A stretch of 64,000 bases of DNA from Symbiodinium sp. CCMP2592 (lineage: Eukaryota > Sar > Dinophyceae > Suessiales > Symbiodiniaceae). Under the pieces are notes generated by a model that ran no database searches, had not been told where the DNA came from, and worked only from the letters and a program-made list of their open reading frames with translations. Shown in pieces: positions 29,440 through 40,045 of the stretch (the stretch's first letter is position 1; each line of letters begins with the position of its first letter). The DNA is taken from assembly GCA_905221615.1 (NCBI GenBank), contig CAJNDT010001225.1:124001-188000 (forward strand), given 5' to 3'. Position numbers and translations under genes: made by a program.

Positions 29440-29860
29440 AATAGTTAGCAGCCCGGAGGTCGGCTTTAGACCTGATGGTGCGGGTGGACGGTAAAGTCGT
29501 CTGCAAAGCCGATCAGAAAACGGTGGACTGCCTCCAGCCCGAAGACACGTATTAGGCGGTGAATCAGCCGTTCCGCAAGAACTGAGAAAAGCGTCGGCGC
29601 TAATTTGCAGCCCTGCTTGATTCCTGTAGTCGTCCAGCGTTGGCTCAGAGACGGCTGCGGCAGCTCTTACGCTTGTTTTTTGGGCGCAAAACTGTGGATC
29701 TATGGGGTGGGCCCAAACACTTCAAGCAGTACTTGGCGCAGAAGCTCAAGTCCTGAATTGTCAACTCCCCCAACCAGGGATTTCTTGTCGCGAGACTGTG
29801 TCAAAAGCCTGAGAGAGATCCAGGGCAAACATTGTTCCACCCACCAGTGCAGGTGGACAG
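29440..29860 (-). pseudogene. Decayed non-LTR reverse transcriptase fragment
   Basis: Minus-strand translation shows RT block A as FALDLSQAFDTVSR near 29780-29830. Block B is GIKQGCKLAPTLFSVLAERL and block C is FADDF (29490-29630). The FADD active-site box is present. Blocks A and B are in different frames with stops between them, so this is a dead fragment. It is unlike the element at 56562-59352 in these blocks, so a second retrotransposon lineage is represented. Confidence 0.8.
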
Positions 29861-30951
29861 AGTCCCCTTTCAGATCCGCCCTATTGGGTTTCGCAGATGA
29901 TTGGAGCCAGGATCCCTTATACTTGCCTTAAGAGCATGAGGATTACAATGGTTCAACTTTATGGCCTCCTAACCAGTGGTTTTGGGGGTTCCCTTGGCTC
30001 TTTAGCTCCTTACTTACTAGGGATTATCATCATCCCTGGCTCCTTAGCTCCCATAATACCAATGGTTAGCCTCTACTATGTACTTTCGAAACTCACGATC
30101 AAGGCGAACCCTGAATCCACACCTTCCCCCCCTCGGACCTTGGCTCCAAGATGCCTCTTAACTCAGCCATGAGGGCTAGGGGTCGAATTCACCAGGGACC
30201 TAAGAAGTACTCAGATATCCCAATACCCCGTAATTAAGGAATATAACTTACATTATAGGGGCCTTAGTAGTATGGTTTAAGGTATATTCCTTACTTAAGG
30301 GGTCTTGGGATCTCTGGGAAGGTCATACTCGGGTTGTGAGTACCCCAGATGACAGTTTAAGTTACAACCCTACTTCTAGCCTGCCAGCTAAGTCCACCGA
30401 GCCTCCAAGTATGTCCCAATACCCCAAGGCCGTAGACTCAGGCTTCTGCAACGCGCTGAACTACCCAGAGATAATATTAAGGCCTCTATAAGTAAAGGTA
30501 TATTCCTTCATTAAGGGGCATTGGGATCCCCGAGTAGATCCCCACACGTTTGCTAGCAATCCAGCCATGACTGGTGTCTTCCCTTTAAGTTTAGGGTTAA
30601 GGGCTCTTGGAAATCTCACCACAACCCCATAAAACCTTGCTTTTGCAGGACTTCTAAGGAAGTCATATTAAGGAAAACTACAGAAATAAGGTTTCTTAGG
30701 GTCCAGGCAAACCCTAAACCGTTTAGATTCAGAAGACTGCGGTTCTCACGGGAGTGAAGGCTTCATGCTCAGGTAAACCCTAGCCCCAAACAGGAAACCC
30801 CAAATTGAACTCTCAACTGAACTCGAAACCCTAAACTAAGCCCTAGACTAAACCCAAAAAACCTGATAGGTTTCTTTTATACATATAGTACAATGTGCCC
30901 CAAAACCCTCTTCTAATTATCAAGGAACCTACATTAAACCCTAGACTCTAA

Positions 30952-31039
30952 CGGTTGATGATATAAACCCTGCATTACCCATGATACGGAATGTACCATT
31001 ATTCCCATTAAGGTAATGCAGGATTTGTATCATCAACCG
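30952..31039. mobile_element. TIR element, family B
   Basis: CGGTTGATGATATAAACCC and GGATTTGTATCATCAACCG; core shortened by about 12 bp. Confidence 0.75.
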
Positions 31040-31297
31040 GATCAGCTCGAGGTCTGGAGAAAAGCATCGAACACTCTGTAAGGTCTGTATGGCTTGTCTT
31101 GGAGGATCATGGCTTGAGGCCACAAGGAAAACACAACGCCCTAAACCCATCAACCCTAAACCCTTAAGCAATTTCTTGCAGCCCATTTCTATCACCAGCC
31201 GAATGACCTCTGAAGCTTTGAGCAAGGCTCAACCTCCTACCTGAGGCCCGGACGCCGACCCACGCCCCGAACAAAACGGTTCTAGGGGTTTAGGGTT

Positions 31298-31401
31298 TAG
31301 AAGGGGGCCCCCACACTGTAACAGTGACTATAATAAGGATTGTATTAGGGCCCTATGATATTCCTATTATGTCACTATTAAAGGGTGGGGGCCCCTTCTA
31401 A
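31298..31401. mobile_element. TIR element, family I
   Basis: TTAGAAGGGGGCCCCCAC and inverse, with AGGGCCCTATGATATTCC in the core. Confidence 0.7.
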
Positions 31402-31851
31402 GGCTTCGGGTTTAGAGGGTTTAAGATTTTAGGGTTTGGGGCTTCAGGCCCTTTAGGGTTCAGGCTTCGGGTTTAGGGCTCGACCCCAAGAGGAAACAAT
31501 TCAAATTTGGACAATACGCCTGCCCTCTATCCTCCCCCCCCGCCGACATTCAGGCGCATACTGCGAACCAAAGATCTAAACCTCCAACGTAAGTGGTGAC
31601 TATAAGGCTTGATAAGGCTGACTCATTACGAATCAGACCCCTCTAGATTACAACGGACATCTGTCTGTCAGGCAACAGCCTTCAATTATCCAAAAGTTAC
31701 TCATCTCCCACATTCGCGACGCCCCTCTGAAATGCTACTCTTCCGTACTGACGTCTGAGGCCCTTGACGAAGGGAGGCGAGGCACCTGCAGCCCTTAGAG
31801 AACACACGCAATTCCGAGCGGCACGACCTTCAACATCCTTCAACCCTACAC

Positions 31852-31962
31852 CTTGGAAGCTGTCCCCACCCTGCAATAGTGACTCTAAGGATTACATAGG
31901 ATTATATTAGGGCCCTATTTTATGTTCCTATTATACCACTATTACAGGGTGGGGGCAGCTTC
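31852..31962. mobile_element. TIR element, family I
   Basis: TGGAAGCTGTCCCCACCC and inverse (GGGTGGGGGCAGCTTCAA). Confidence 0.7.
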
Positions 31963-32212
31963 AACTCTACACCCTAAGCCGAGGATCCAAAGCATGGTCC
32001 TTAAGTGATAGGCCAAACCGCAAACCCTCAATCCCTGTTGTCTTTTAAAGGTAGGGTAACTTTTCGGGGGATCCTTTACAGGGCCTGGGTGCTGAGCCCA
32101 GTCCCAGGGCGTCCGAACACCCAACTAGTAGAATTTAGGGTTTTGGGGTTTGGGAACTTGGGCGTGCTTAGTACACTGATCTTGCACAATTTTTGATCGA
32201 TGTGAAGACATT

Positions 32213-32216
32213 CGTG

Positions 32217-32250
<34 letters not shown>

Positions 32251-32293
32251 CATATAAATATTGAAATATATATATATATATATATACATATAT

Positions 32294-32334
<41 letters not shown>

Positions 32335-32460
32335 CGTACGTATGCATGTACGTATGTACGTACGTAAGTAGGTACTTAGGTACATAGGTATATATGTATG
32401 TATCGTTGTAAGTAAGTAAGTATGTATGAATGCATGCATGTATGTATGTATATGAGTATC
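32213..32460. repeat. TA / TATG / TACG microsatellite
   Basis: Pure TA runs grade into TGTATG, TACGTA and AAGTAAGT tetranucleotides over about 250 bp. Open frames here are repeat-derived (MYIYIYIY type) and not genes. Confidence 0.9.
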
Positions 32461-32491
32461 AGTATATCAGTATATCCACGTGAACGCATCC

Positions 32492-32690
32492 ATGCAACTT
32501 CTTCGCGAAGCCATCGCAGATGCCCGTCGTGTTTACGCCGGAGGTCTGCTTGTGAACGACCAGTTCCTTTGCGAAGAAAGCCGTTGTTGTTGTGGCGAGC
32601 CTGTCAAAACGAAGCAACAGGGCCACAATCCTCCCATGATGCCCACGCCAGAGGCGTTGGATGTCTTTGGCGGACTTGGTTTAGGGTCCG
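32492..32690 (+). CDS. Possible exon of a hypothetical protein
   Basis: Directly after the microsatellite a plus frame starts MQLLREAIADARRVYAGGLL, continues with a cysteine cluster (ESRCCCGEP), and loses coding character at TTTAGGGT before a family A element. Coding-like, unrecognised. Confidence 0.35.
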
Positions 32691-32717
32691 GGGTTCCGTC
32701 CACAAAATCCGACTATT

Positions 32718-32821
32718 TGGGAGTTTCCGAACATAGGGGACCCTAACATATATAGTACCCTAAATGGTAGGACCCTTATTATAAGGACCCCAAAGGTACC
32801 CCTAATTTTCGGAAACTGCCA
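32718..32821. mobile_element. TIR element, family A, TSD TT
   Basis: TGGGAGTTTCCGA...TTTTCGGAAACTGCCA flanked by TT. Confidence 0.8.
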
Positions 32822-32889
32822 TTTGAGCACTTTGTTGCACCTTGAGAAAAGGATCCTCGTTGCCAAAAACCCGGAGGGCCTTCAGGTCA

Positions 32890-33064
32890 AAAGATTTAGG
32901 GTTTAAGGTTCAGGGTTTAGGGTTTAGGGTTTAGAGTTTAGGGTTCAGGGTTTAGGGTTTAGGGTTTAGAGTTTAGGGTTTAGGGTTTAGAGTTTAGGGT
33001 TTAGGGTTTAGGGTTCAGGGTTTAGGGTTTAGGGTTTAGGGTTTAGAGTTTAGGGTTTAGGGTA
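32890..33064 (-). repeat. TTTAGGG telomere-type array
   Basis: About 24 units, mostly TTTAGGG with regularly interspersed TTTAGAG and TTCAGGG variants, suggesting internal amplification of a multi-unit block. Confidence 0.9.
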
Positions 33065-33380
33065 GAACCCTAGAAAGTTGGAACATGGATTCAGGATGAT
33101 TAGTGCTAGGATTCCCTCTACTTTACCTTAAGGGCCATGAGGATAATGGTGTTCCAATTTTCTGACTTCTACTGTAGGGCTGGGAGCAGGTTGAGCTCTG
33201 GTAATCTCGGTTTAGGCCTTACTTTAAGGTTTAAGTTTAAGTCGTGAAACCTGGTGTTTACGGCTAGAGGGTTTTAGGGTTAGGATTCTAAGGCTTTTGG
33301 GGGGTGAGGTCTTCAGGATTTGCGGTGTATGGCTTTAAGGCTTGGGTCCCCAAATCATGATTTAACCTGCAAGACCTTAT

Positions 33381-33485
33381 TGTAGGGGCCTTAGTAATTA
33401 GAATAGGGTTTTTGGGCCCATTATACTATGGTCATAATAAGGAACCCCCCCAGGATGGTATAGGCAATTCTTTAAGCCCCTGTAG
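33381..33485. mobile_element. TIR element, family L
   Basis: TAGGGGCCTTAGTAATTAGA with a matching inverted right end; core GGTCATAATAAGGAACCC. Confidence 0.65.
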
Positions 33486-33592
33486 TACACCCTGATCCTT
33501 AAGTCTTCAAGTAACCACAAACCCTTCACCGAGCCTGCAAATTCACAAGGTCCAGGGTTTGCCTAGACCACGAACCTGCCACCAACAACACC

Positions 33593-33695
33593 TGGGTAGT
33601 TGTCAAAATTAGGGTCCCTTTTTGGGTCCTTATTATAATACGGCACCTAATATTCAGGGTACCCAAAAAGGGACCACAATTTTGACAATCACCCA
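33593..33695. mobile_element. TIR element, family D
   Basis: TGGGTAGTTGTCAAAATTAG and inverse; core GGGTCCCTTTTTGGG. Confidence 0.75.
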
Positions 33696-33791
33696 CCTTC
33701 TATTGACTGCTTCGGGGATGCTGGTGGGCTTTCAACTTTAGCGTTTAGGTCTCAGGTTTGAGGTCGCACACTCCTGTCGGTTTTCACACAA

Positions 33792-33903
33792 CTAGGATAC
33801 CCAGTAACCTAAGAATAAAAAGGCCTCTCTTTTTGGTATTGGGTAACTTTATAAGGAACCTAGGACTACAAAAAGGGAATAGGGGTACTACTGGGCATCC
33901 TAG
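33792..33903. mobile_element. CT...AG element, family CA5, TSD ACAA
   Basis: CTAGGATACCCAG...CTGGGCATCCTAG flanked exactly by ACAA. Confidence 0.85.
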
Positions 33904-33907
33904 ACAA

Positions 33908-34099
33908 GGTCGGCGAAGGCTCAAGTTCCCAAGTAGTCGGTCTAAGTCGACGCACAGCAAGGTTCCAGTAGACCCGATGGAACAAGGAGCCCTCGGCATC
34001 TGAGGCGCCAGCAAGAAGCAATCGCAGAAGTCCAAATGTATCTTGAGCCTCAGGCGGTGTGGGGCAGCATAAGCTCCCCCAGAAGTCTTCAACTAACAT
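33908..34099 (-). CDS. Possible exon between two TIR elements
   Basis: The minus frame reads LVEDFWGSLCCPTPPEAQDT then FGLLRLLLAGASDAEGSLFH with coding-like composition. It lies exactly between a family K element (upstream) and a CA5 element (downstream). The CA5 duplication is TTGT in this sense, which does not give a usual donor at its first base, so the exon end is uncertain. Confidence 0.35.
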
Positions 34100-34579
34100 A
34101 CAGTAAACCCCATAAAGTTGGAAACCGGATTAAGGCCAAATAGTGCTGGGATTCCCTATGTATCAATCTTAAGGGTCGAGGCTATTGGGTTTCCAACTCT
34201 TGGGCTTCTACTGTAACCTACAGGAGTCGAGGAGCCTCTGGCTTACTTCAAGGATCATGGGACTTGGTAACTAGGGTTCTAATTAGGGTAACTATACTTA
34301 TATCTCCAATTAGGGTACTTATAACCTTACTTACTAAGTCCCATGATCCTTTAAGTAGACCCCAAACCCTAAACCCTATAGATCCCTTTTAAGGAACCCC
34401 TTATAACCTTACTATTACTAAGTCCCATGATCCTCCAAGTAGGGTTGCGAGATTTGGGTTTCAGGTGCAGGGCTGCGTGCTCAGGAGCTCGGGTTTCGGG
34501 AGCTGTAGCCTTGCGGGGGCAAAGCTTCGGGTGCGAAGGGGTCGGGTTTGGGGTTTAGGGATCTACTTTCCCTTATAGA

Positions 34580-34971
34580 TCCCTAAACCTAAAGGATCCC
34601 ATAAAGGAGCCCTTCAAGGGGAGGAGGCTCTTGCCGGGTAGTTCTTCCAATGTTTCAGAGGCTACTACCTTAAGCTAACAAACCCTACTTTTTTGCAGGT
34701 TCTTTTTGTAAACCCTGATATGGAATTTATAGGGACCCTACAAAAAAGTAGGCTTTGGTAGGTTACGGCAGGGATGATCCCTAAACCCTAAACCCTAAAG
34801 GATCCCATAAAAGAGCCCTTTAAGGGGAGGACGCTCTTGCAGGGTAGTTCTTCCCAATGTTTCAGGCTACCACCTTAAACTAACAAACCCTGTTTTTTGT
34901 AGCTTCTTGTTATAAACCCTACTATGGAATTTATAGGGACCCTACAAAGAAGTAGGCTTTGGTAGGTTACC
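34580..34971 (+). repeat. Two tandem ~195-bp units each carrying a family E element
   Basis: Units at about 34580-34770 and 34776-34971 share AAAGGATCCCATAAA, GGCTCTTGC/CGCTCTTGC, GTAGTTCTTCC and a complete family E element. Part of the unit recurs at 35283-35332. The element was amplified by segmental duplication here rather than by new insertion. Confidence 0.8.
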
Positions 34972-34975
34972 TATA

Positions 34976-35075
34976 GTCTCCATTGTAGTTCCTTTTTTGG
35001 TTAACCAGTTTTATGGTTAGGACCCTATAACAGAGATTTCGGTGAACCCAAAAAAGGAACCACGATGGAGACTAT
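34976..35075. mobile_element. TIR element, family S
   Basis: CTATAGTCTCCATTGTAGTT and its inverse (CCACGATGGAGACTATA) with inner GGTTCCTTTTTT-type arms; single copy. Confidence 0.65.
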
Positions 35076-35487
35076 ATGTAGGGTGTGTTCGACAACATCT
35101 CAAGTCTGCCCTCCAAATCCTGGCGCGTGGTCCCCAATGAACCCTTAAAGCCCAAATGGGAGTTTCCGGAAATTAGGGGTACCAAAATTTGGGACTCTTT
35201 AAGGGTTCCTTAAAGGGATCTATAAGGGTTCTATGTTCTATAAAGGTAGTATAGGGCCCCAAATTGGGGGATCTACTTGCCCTTATAGATCCCTAAACCC
35301 TAAAGGATCCCATAAAGGAGCCCAGCCTTTAAGGAACCCTACTAAGGCCCCAAATTAGGGGATCAACTTTCTAGATCCTCGTAAGCTTGGTTCGTCTGCT
35401 CTGTTCGAATAGTCCGTTTAACATCGGAAGAGATGACGTTCGCAGACTCCACATCATGACACGTTTCGGCTTGTACCCAGAGACTCC

Positions 35488-35586
35488 AATATCCCTTAAT
35501 TAAGGAATACTCCTTAAATCTTATTAGGGATCCTACTATAATTTAAGGTATACTCCTTAATTAAGGGGTACTGGAGTCTCTGGGTA
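35488..35586. mobile_element. TIR element, family M
   Basis: CCCAGAGACTCCAATATCCC and its inverse (GGTACTGGAGTCTCTGGG), inner TTAATTAAGGAATA arms, flanked by TA. Copies: 49049-49148 (right end lost) and about 30214-30320. Confidence 0.7.
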
Positions 35587-35681
35587 GTACATCGGCATCC
35601 TTGGTACGTACGAATTTCCGTGTGTACGGTCTCCAAAAGCAGCCAGTCCCTGGAGAGCTTTGGACTTCGATATTCTAGGGT

Positions 35682-35770
35682 AAACCCTAAACCGCTAAAC
35701 CCTAAACCCTAAACCCTAAACCCTAAACCCTAAACCCTAAACCCTATACCCCTAAACCCCTAAACCCTAA
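35682..35770 (+). repeat. CCCTAAA array
   Basis: About ten units, followed at 35830-35910 by a TTTAGGG array in the opposite orientation. Confidence 0.85.
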
Positions 35771-36143
35771 CCGTTTTGGCATGGTGTAGCAATCCGGAGC
35801 TTCAGGGAACAGTCGAGGCGGGAGGGCTCGGGGTTTGGGTTTTAGTTTAGGGTTTAGGGTTTAATGTTTAGGGTTGAGTTTAGGGTTTAAGGTTTAGGGT
35901 TTGGTCTGAAATCAAAAAACAAAACGCATAAATCTAACTTTCTAAGTTGAGAAACATATTCCTTCATTATATTAGTTTGTTCGTAATCTTTTATCCTCAA
36001 CTTGAATAGAAAAGGGGTTTTGGGTTTGGGTGTAGGGTTTGGGGTTTGTTTTGCAAGATTCCTTTGGGGTCCTGGGTGTAAAGCCTCGATGTGGGAATTG
36101 AATCTTGGGGCAAATCAGACTCCGGTGCATGCTTCAAGACTTT

Positions 36144-36241
36144 CTATACTGAACTTAGAACCCTAGCACAAACTATAATTCTAGCTGTCTCTTAAGGATT
36201 ATAATAACCACAAATTTAAACCTATTTCTAAGTACCCTAAG
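36144..36241. mobile_element. CT...AG TIR element, family CA1, inside a 34-bp direct repeat
   Basis: CTATACTGAACTTAGAAC...TTCTAAGTACCCTAAG. The flanks are imperfect 34-bp copies of each other (36109-36142 and 36241-36274, sharing GGCAAATCAG, CTCCGGTG and CAAGACTT) rather than a 4-bp duplication. Confidence 0.75.
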
Positions 36242-36708
36242 GCAAATCAGGCTCCGGTGAATGCTGCAAGACTTGAATGACGGTATGAAATGCTGATGAA
36301 GCTTGTTACAAGGCCCATGTCATGTCTCTTTTCATCGATGGTTTCGCCGAACTAACAGACCAGGCGAGGGGGCAGAAAGCCTGCCCTCACCGGGGTCGCA
36401 AGAAACATAATACGAAGACATTCAGAAACTAACTTGCTTGTCGAGTATTGTGGGGGAACCAGAGGTTAACCTTTGGGATTTGTAGGGGTTATAATACCCC
36501 AAAAGGGTTCAATGCTACCTACTCTACTACCAGGACCAAGATAACCAGAACCAGGACGATAAGACGGCGGTGCGAATCACCACCGGCAGCAAGACCAGAC
36601 TGAGAAAGCTAGAATGGGCAAGCACGCCCTAAACCCTAAACCGCCAAACCCTAAAACCCCAACCCCCAAACCGAAAAACTGAATCCCCAGCCTTGCCTGC
36701 CCCAGTGA

Positions 36709-36850
36709 CTTTCAGTTCGGTTTGGTCAGTGCAATCGGGTGCGACCCATACGAAAAACGCTGCTTCTTTCCTATCCGTGAACAACCTACACAAGGACTGA
36801 TTGAAGGCCGTAGAGTCGAGTTAGTAATAGGGTTTGGTGTGTAGGGATTT
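36709..36850 (+). CDS. Possible exon
   Basis: The plus frame reads SDFQFGLVSAIGCDPYEKRC then FFPIREQPTQGLIEGRRVEL, after a CCCCAG that could be an acceptor. Coding-like; no family recognised. Confidence 0.35.
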
Positions 36851-36904
36851 GGGCTTTTGGGTTTGCCAGGTCCTAAACTCTAAACCCAAAACTCTAAACC
36901 CCTA

Positions 36905-37017
36905 CAGTAGAAGCCAGAAAGTTGGAACATGGGTTTGGGAGGATTAGTGCTAGGATTCCCTCTACTTTACCTTAAAGGGATGAGGATAATGATGTTCCAA
37001 CTTTCTGGCTTCTGCTG
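36905..37017. mobile_element. TA-flanked TIR element, family K
   Basis: CAGTAGAAGCCAGAAAGTTG and its inverse, ending TTCTGGCTTCTGCTG, flanked by TA. Confidence 0.8.
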
Positions 37018-37131
37018 TAATCGTGACAGGGAGCATCTTGAAGATGAGGTTCTCGAGGATGTGCGCATCCTCAGAAATTTTCAGCTTGACACCCTCAGGG
37101 TTTAGGGTTTAGGGTTCCCTCATGAATCGGA

Positions 37132-37230
37132 GGCCTCAAAAGGTGGGATGAAGGTAGGTGGGATATTCCCAAATGAGAGTCCTTATAAAAGGGATCCTTG
37201 ATCCTACTCACATGTATCCCACCTTTTGAG
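37132..37230. mobile_element. TIR element, family T
   Basis: GAGGCCTCAAAAGGTGGGAT and its inverse (ATCCCACCTTTTGAGGCCTC) enclose a short AT/GGATCC core; single copy. Confidence 0.7.
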
Positions 37231-37745
37231 GCCTCCGGATGAAGTCTAACTAGAATATTGTTGAGCCGGCGTGCTGTAGTGTAAACAAACAAAGAAATAG
37301 ATAACTACATTTATTTACATATATATATATATATATATATTCTACTCGGTTCTATTCCATTTTATATAGATGAAACGGGGGCAATAACTACATACGAATC
37401 ATTCCGACCCCCGAAAGCAAAGCGTATAAGCTTTAAACCTCAACAAGCAAAAGAAGAGAGCTCAGGTCCTTGTTTTCTCACAGCGAATCCTAATGCCTAA
37501 ACCCCAGACCAAAAAGGCCCGAAATCTGGGTGCCTTTATCATAGTTCGAGTAGGGATGTGGGGTATGTTCTACTAGGACTATATTCGACTAGAAGGGGAT
37601 AGTGCTACCCAATATTGCGACCCTGCGTTAACAAGCTTCCTAAACCTTTAACTAACTCTCTTCTTCAACAACCGGGACCCAAAAAGATCAAACTTTCCAA
37701 GATAGAGCTAAGCTGCATCGTGAACTCTTTTATGTCCCCGGAGCC

Positions 37746-37919
37746 TCAATCCTCAACGCCCAACCACCTCCAAGGACCGAACACAAATTCTTCGCAGACG
37801 CCATGAAAGAATTTCTGAAAGAAACCCATCAGGGAAGCTTGCAACTCCCCTTGTCTCAGAGGCTCGGTAGGCATGTTGCCGTTGGGCCGCCACTCGTCAT
37901 GGCGCATGCCATTGAGCAC
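37746..37919 (-). CDS. Terminal exon of an unrecognised protein
   Basis: After a CAG acceptor followed by G, a minus frame of 57 codons reads VLNGMRHDEWRPNGNMPTEP, then LRQGELQASLMGFFQKFFHG, and ends EEFVFGPWRWLGVED and stop. Composition is clearly coding-like. Upstream on this strand is a TTTAGGG-type array (37930-38035), which would be intronic. No upstream exon was found. Confidence 0.5.
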   Translation of the reverse strand: MLNGMRHDEWRPNGNMPTEPLRQGELQASLMGFFQKFFHGVCEEFVFGPWRWLGVED

Positions 37920-37929
37920 CTGAACTGTT

Positions 37930-38035
37930 TCCCTAAACCCTAAACCTTATACCCTAAACCCTAAACCCTGTACCCTAAACCCTATACCCTAAACCCTATA
38001 CCCCAAACGCTAAACCCTATACCCCAAACCCTAAC
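37930..38035 (+). repeat. CCCTAAACCCTATAC array
   Basis: Alternating CCCTAAA and CCCTATA units directly upstream (minus sense) of the acceptor of the 37919 exon. Confidence 0.8.
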
Positions 38036-38296
38036 CTCTACGGATTGGACTTCAGGGGTCAGGGTCTCACAACAACCCTAAGCCCTGAACCCTCAACCCG
38101 ACCACCAAACCCCCAAACCTGTACAGTTACTTGCTGCCCCAATAAGCCACAGAAGCAAAAGGTTAGACTTTCCGATTCCTATTAAACTACATGAACCCAA
38201 AAAGCTTAAAGGTTGGGTATTGGGGATCTAAGATTAAGAAGGATCCTCAGTCTCTACAAGTTTGCACAGGGTGTTGTGATGTTTTGTGGTGCTCTA

Positions 38297-38397
38297 CTGT
38301 TGATGGTATAAGTCCTGCATTACCCATAAACAGGAATATACCATAATTCCCATAGTTTAGGGTCCTTAAGGTAATGCAGGATTTCTATCATCAACCG
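38297..38397. mobile_element. TIR element, family B, TSD TA
   Basis: CTGTTGATGGTATAAGTCC...TTTCTATCATCAACCG flanked by TA. Confidence 0.8.
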
Positions 38398-38680
38398 TAT
38401 CAGTTCACAAGGGTTTGTGGTAATTTTGGAAGTCTCTGATGGGAGGAGACAGAGCTCACAACGGTTCTGGGTACAGAGAGTGATTTTGAAGCGAAGCCGT
38501 GATGATTCACAAGCTACAAGGCCTCAGTCAAAGCTACAGTCTATCCCTTCACAGGCCCCTTGACACTTGAGCCTAAAGCCCTTTAGAACACGTGGCACTG
38601 CATACTGTGCAGTCTAGGAGTTAACGCCTTAGCCTTAGGGCCTTAGGACGAAGAGCCCAGTGCGCTATCAAACCAGAGGG

Positions 38681-38681
<1 letters not shown>

Positions 38682-38732
<51 letters not shown>

Positions 38733-38768
38733 TATGTGTATATATATATATATATGTGTATATATACA
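38682..38768. repeat. TA microsatellite
   Basis: TA dinucleotides with TGTA interruptions. A tRNA-like stretch borders it at 38615-38672 (minus). Confidence 0.9.
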
Positions 38769-38828
38769 TTAGGAAAACTGGAAGCACGCTCCGAACACAA
38801 GATGGCAAGCCTTACAACCTATACTTTT

Positions 38829-38926
38829 CCTGAACCTACCAAAACCTACTTTTTTGTAGGGTCCCTACCTATTAGGGTTTATAATCAGAACCTACAAAAA
38901 AGGTACGGTTTGGTAGTTTAAGGTAG
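38829..38926. mobile_element. TIR element, family E
   Basis: TGAACCTACCAAAACC and an inverse right end (GGTTTGGTAGTTTAAGGTA). Confidence 0.7.
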
Positions 38927-38939
38927 ACAAGCGGTTTAG

Positions 38940-39304
38940 GGATTGGGGTTTTGTGCCCCTTTCATAGATGCCCAACAGGCATTTCTCCAAGGCTTTCTCC
39001 TCGCCATACCGGATTGCCACTCGGATCGTTTTCGCCATTTCGGACTGCAAGCGTTCCGAATGCAGTATGAATGCATTCTGTGCTTTCTCAAGGGATTACA
39101 TTGTCCGAGCCATTCCTTTTCCGCGATCTTCGTGTTTTGTACCTGCTCATCCTTCTTTGAGCGCAAGCGGTCCACCACTTCTCGAGCTTTCGAACGGTAC
39201 CATTCTTCCGCTGGGTCCACGGACTCCACAGGCACATTGACGTTACGTTTCTGGCGATTGGCATCCTGAAGTTCTTTGGCTCGACAAGGAACGTCAGCCG
39301 ACAA
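38940..39304 (-). pseudogene. Charged coiled-coil-like protein fragment with a frame break
   Basis: The minus frame reads VESVDPAEEWYRSKAREVVD then RLRSKKDEQVQNTKIAEKEW. Near 39095 coding character moves to another frame (EKAQNAFILHSERLQSEMAK, then TIRVAIRYGEEKALEKCLLG) until about 38940. The two halves suit one helical, lysine/glutamate-rich protein with a 1- or 2-base indel or a very short intron between them. No family recognised. Confidence 0.5.
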
Positions 39305-39701
39305 ACATTAACTTCAGGGTCCCGAAACCCCAAACACCGAAATCCTGAACCCTAAGTTTGGGATAAGAAACATCACGAAACACTAACCACAAATTCCCCC
39401 AAAAGTTGGAAGCGGTCGGTGCCCTAGGGCTAAGAAGCATCACCAAACCCTAAGACGTACGGTCTGCCAAAGACCATCGCTGCGCCCTAAACCCCTTTAA
39501 CCCTGGAGCCCTCAAACCCAGAACTCTAAACCCTGAACCCTAAACCCTTTCAACCCTAGCACCCTCAACCCTAGAACCGAAAACCTTTGAACCCCATAGG
39601 CCCTAAACCCTGAACCCTCAAACCCAAGGGCCCTGATACCTGAAGCGTTGAACTTTTAGAGCCCTCAACCATAGGAGCCCTAAACCCTAGAACCCTACAT
39701 T

Positions 39702-39820
39702 GATGGGAGGCCAAGGGGGTTTAAGATTCTTGGGGTAGGGATTCCTTAAAATGAACCCTATTCTGGGAACCCTAATCCCTACTAAACCCCCATAGGCTGA
39801 AACCCCTTTTTGGCCTCCAA
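39702..39820. mobile_element. TIR element, family O
   Basis: TGGGAGGCCAA(G/A)(A/G)GGGG... and its inverse CCCCTTTTTGGCCTCC. The inner GGGTAGGGATTCCTTAA / GGAACCCTAATCCCTAC arms also pair. Second copy 50594-50709. Confidence 0.75.
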
Positions 39821-39907
39821 TGATACACCCCCCTAAAGCCTACACCAATCCTAGAACCGTGGCGGCTCGCAAACCTCAAAGCGTCAGACAATGATGCTCC
39901 ATGCTAA

Positions 39908-40045
39908 TGTCATAGGGATCCTAAGGGGTGTAGGGGGAGGGGGGGTAGGGGGCCTTAAGGTCCATAATAAGGACTAATAAGGCCTATTTAAGGAAATATA
40001 GTCCCCTACACCCCTCCCCCCTGCACCCCTAAGGATCCCTATGAA
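39908..40045. mobile_element. TIR element, family P, within a 14-bp direct repeat
   Basis: CATAGGGATCCTAAGGGGTG and its inverse; the arms are long and GGGGAGG/CCTCCCC rich. ATGCTCCATGCTAA occurs just outside both ends. Confidence 0.7.

Noticed and set aside
32076-32439. Long tyrosine/isoleucine-rich frames over the TA/TATG tract
   Set aside because: Translation of a microsatellite; no non-repetitive coding sequence.
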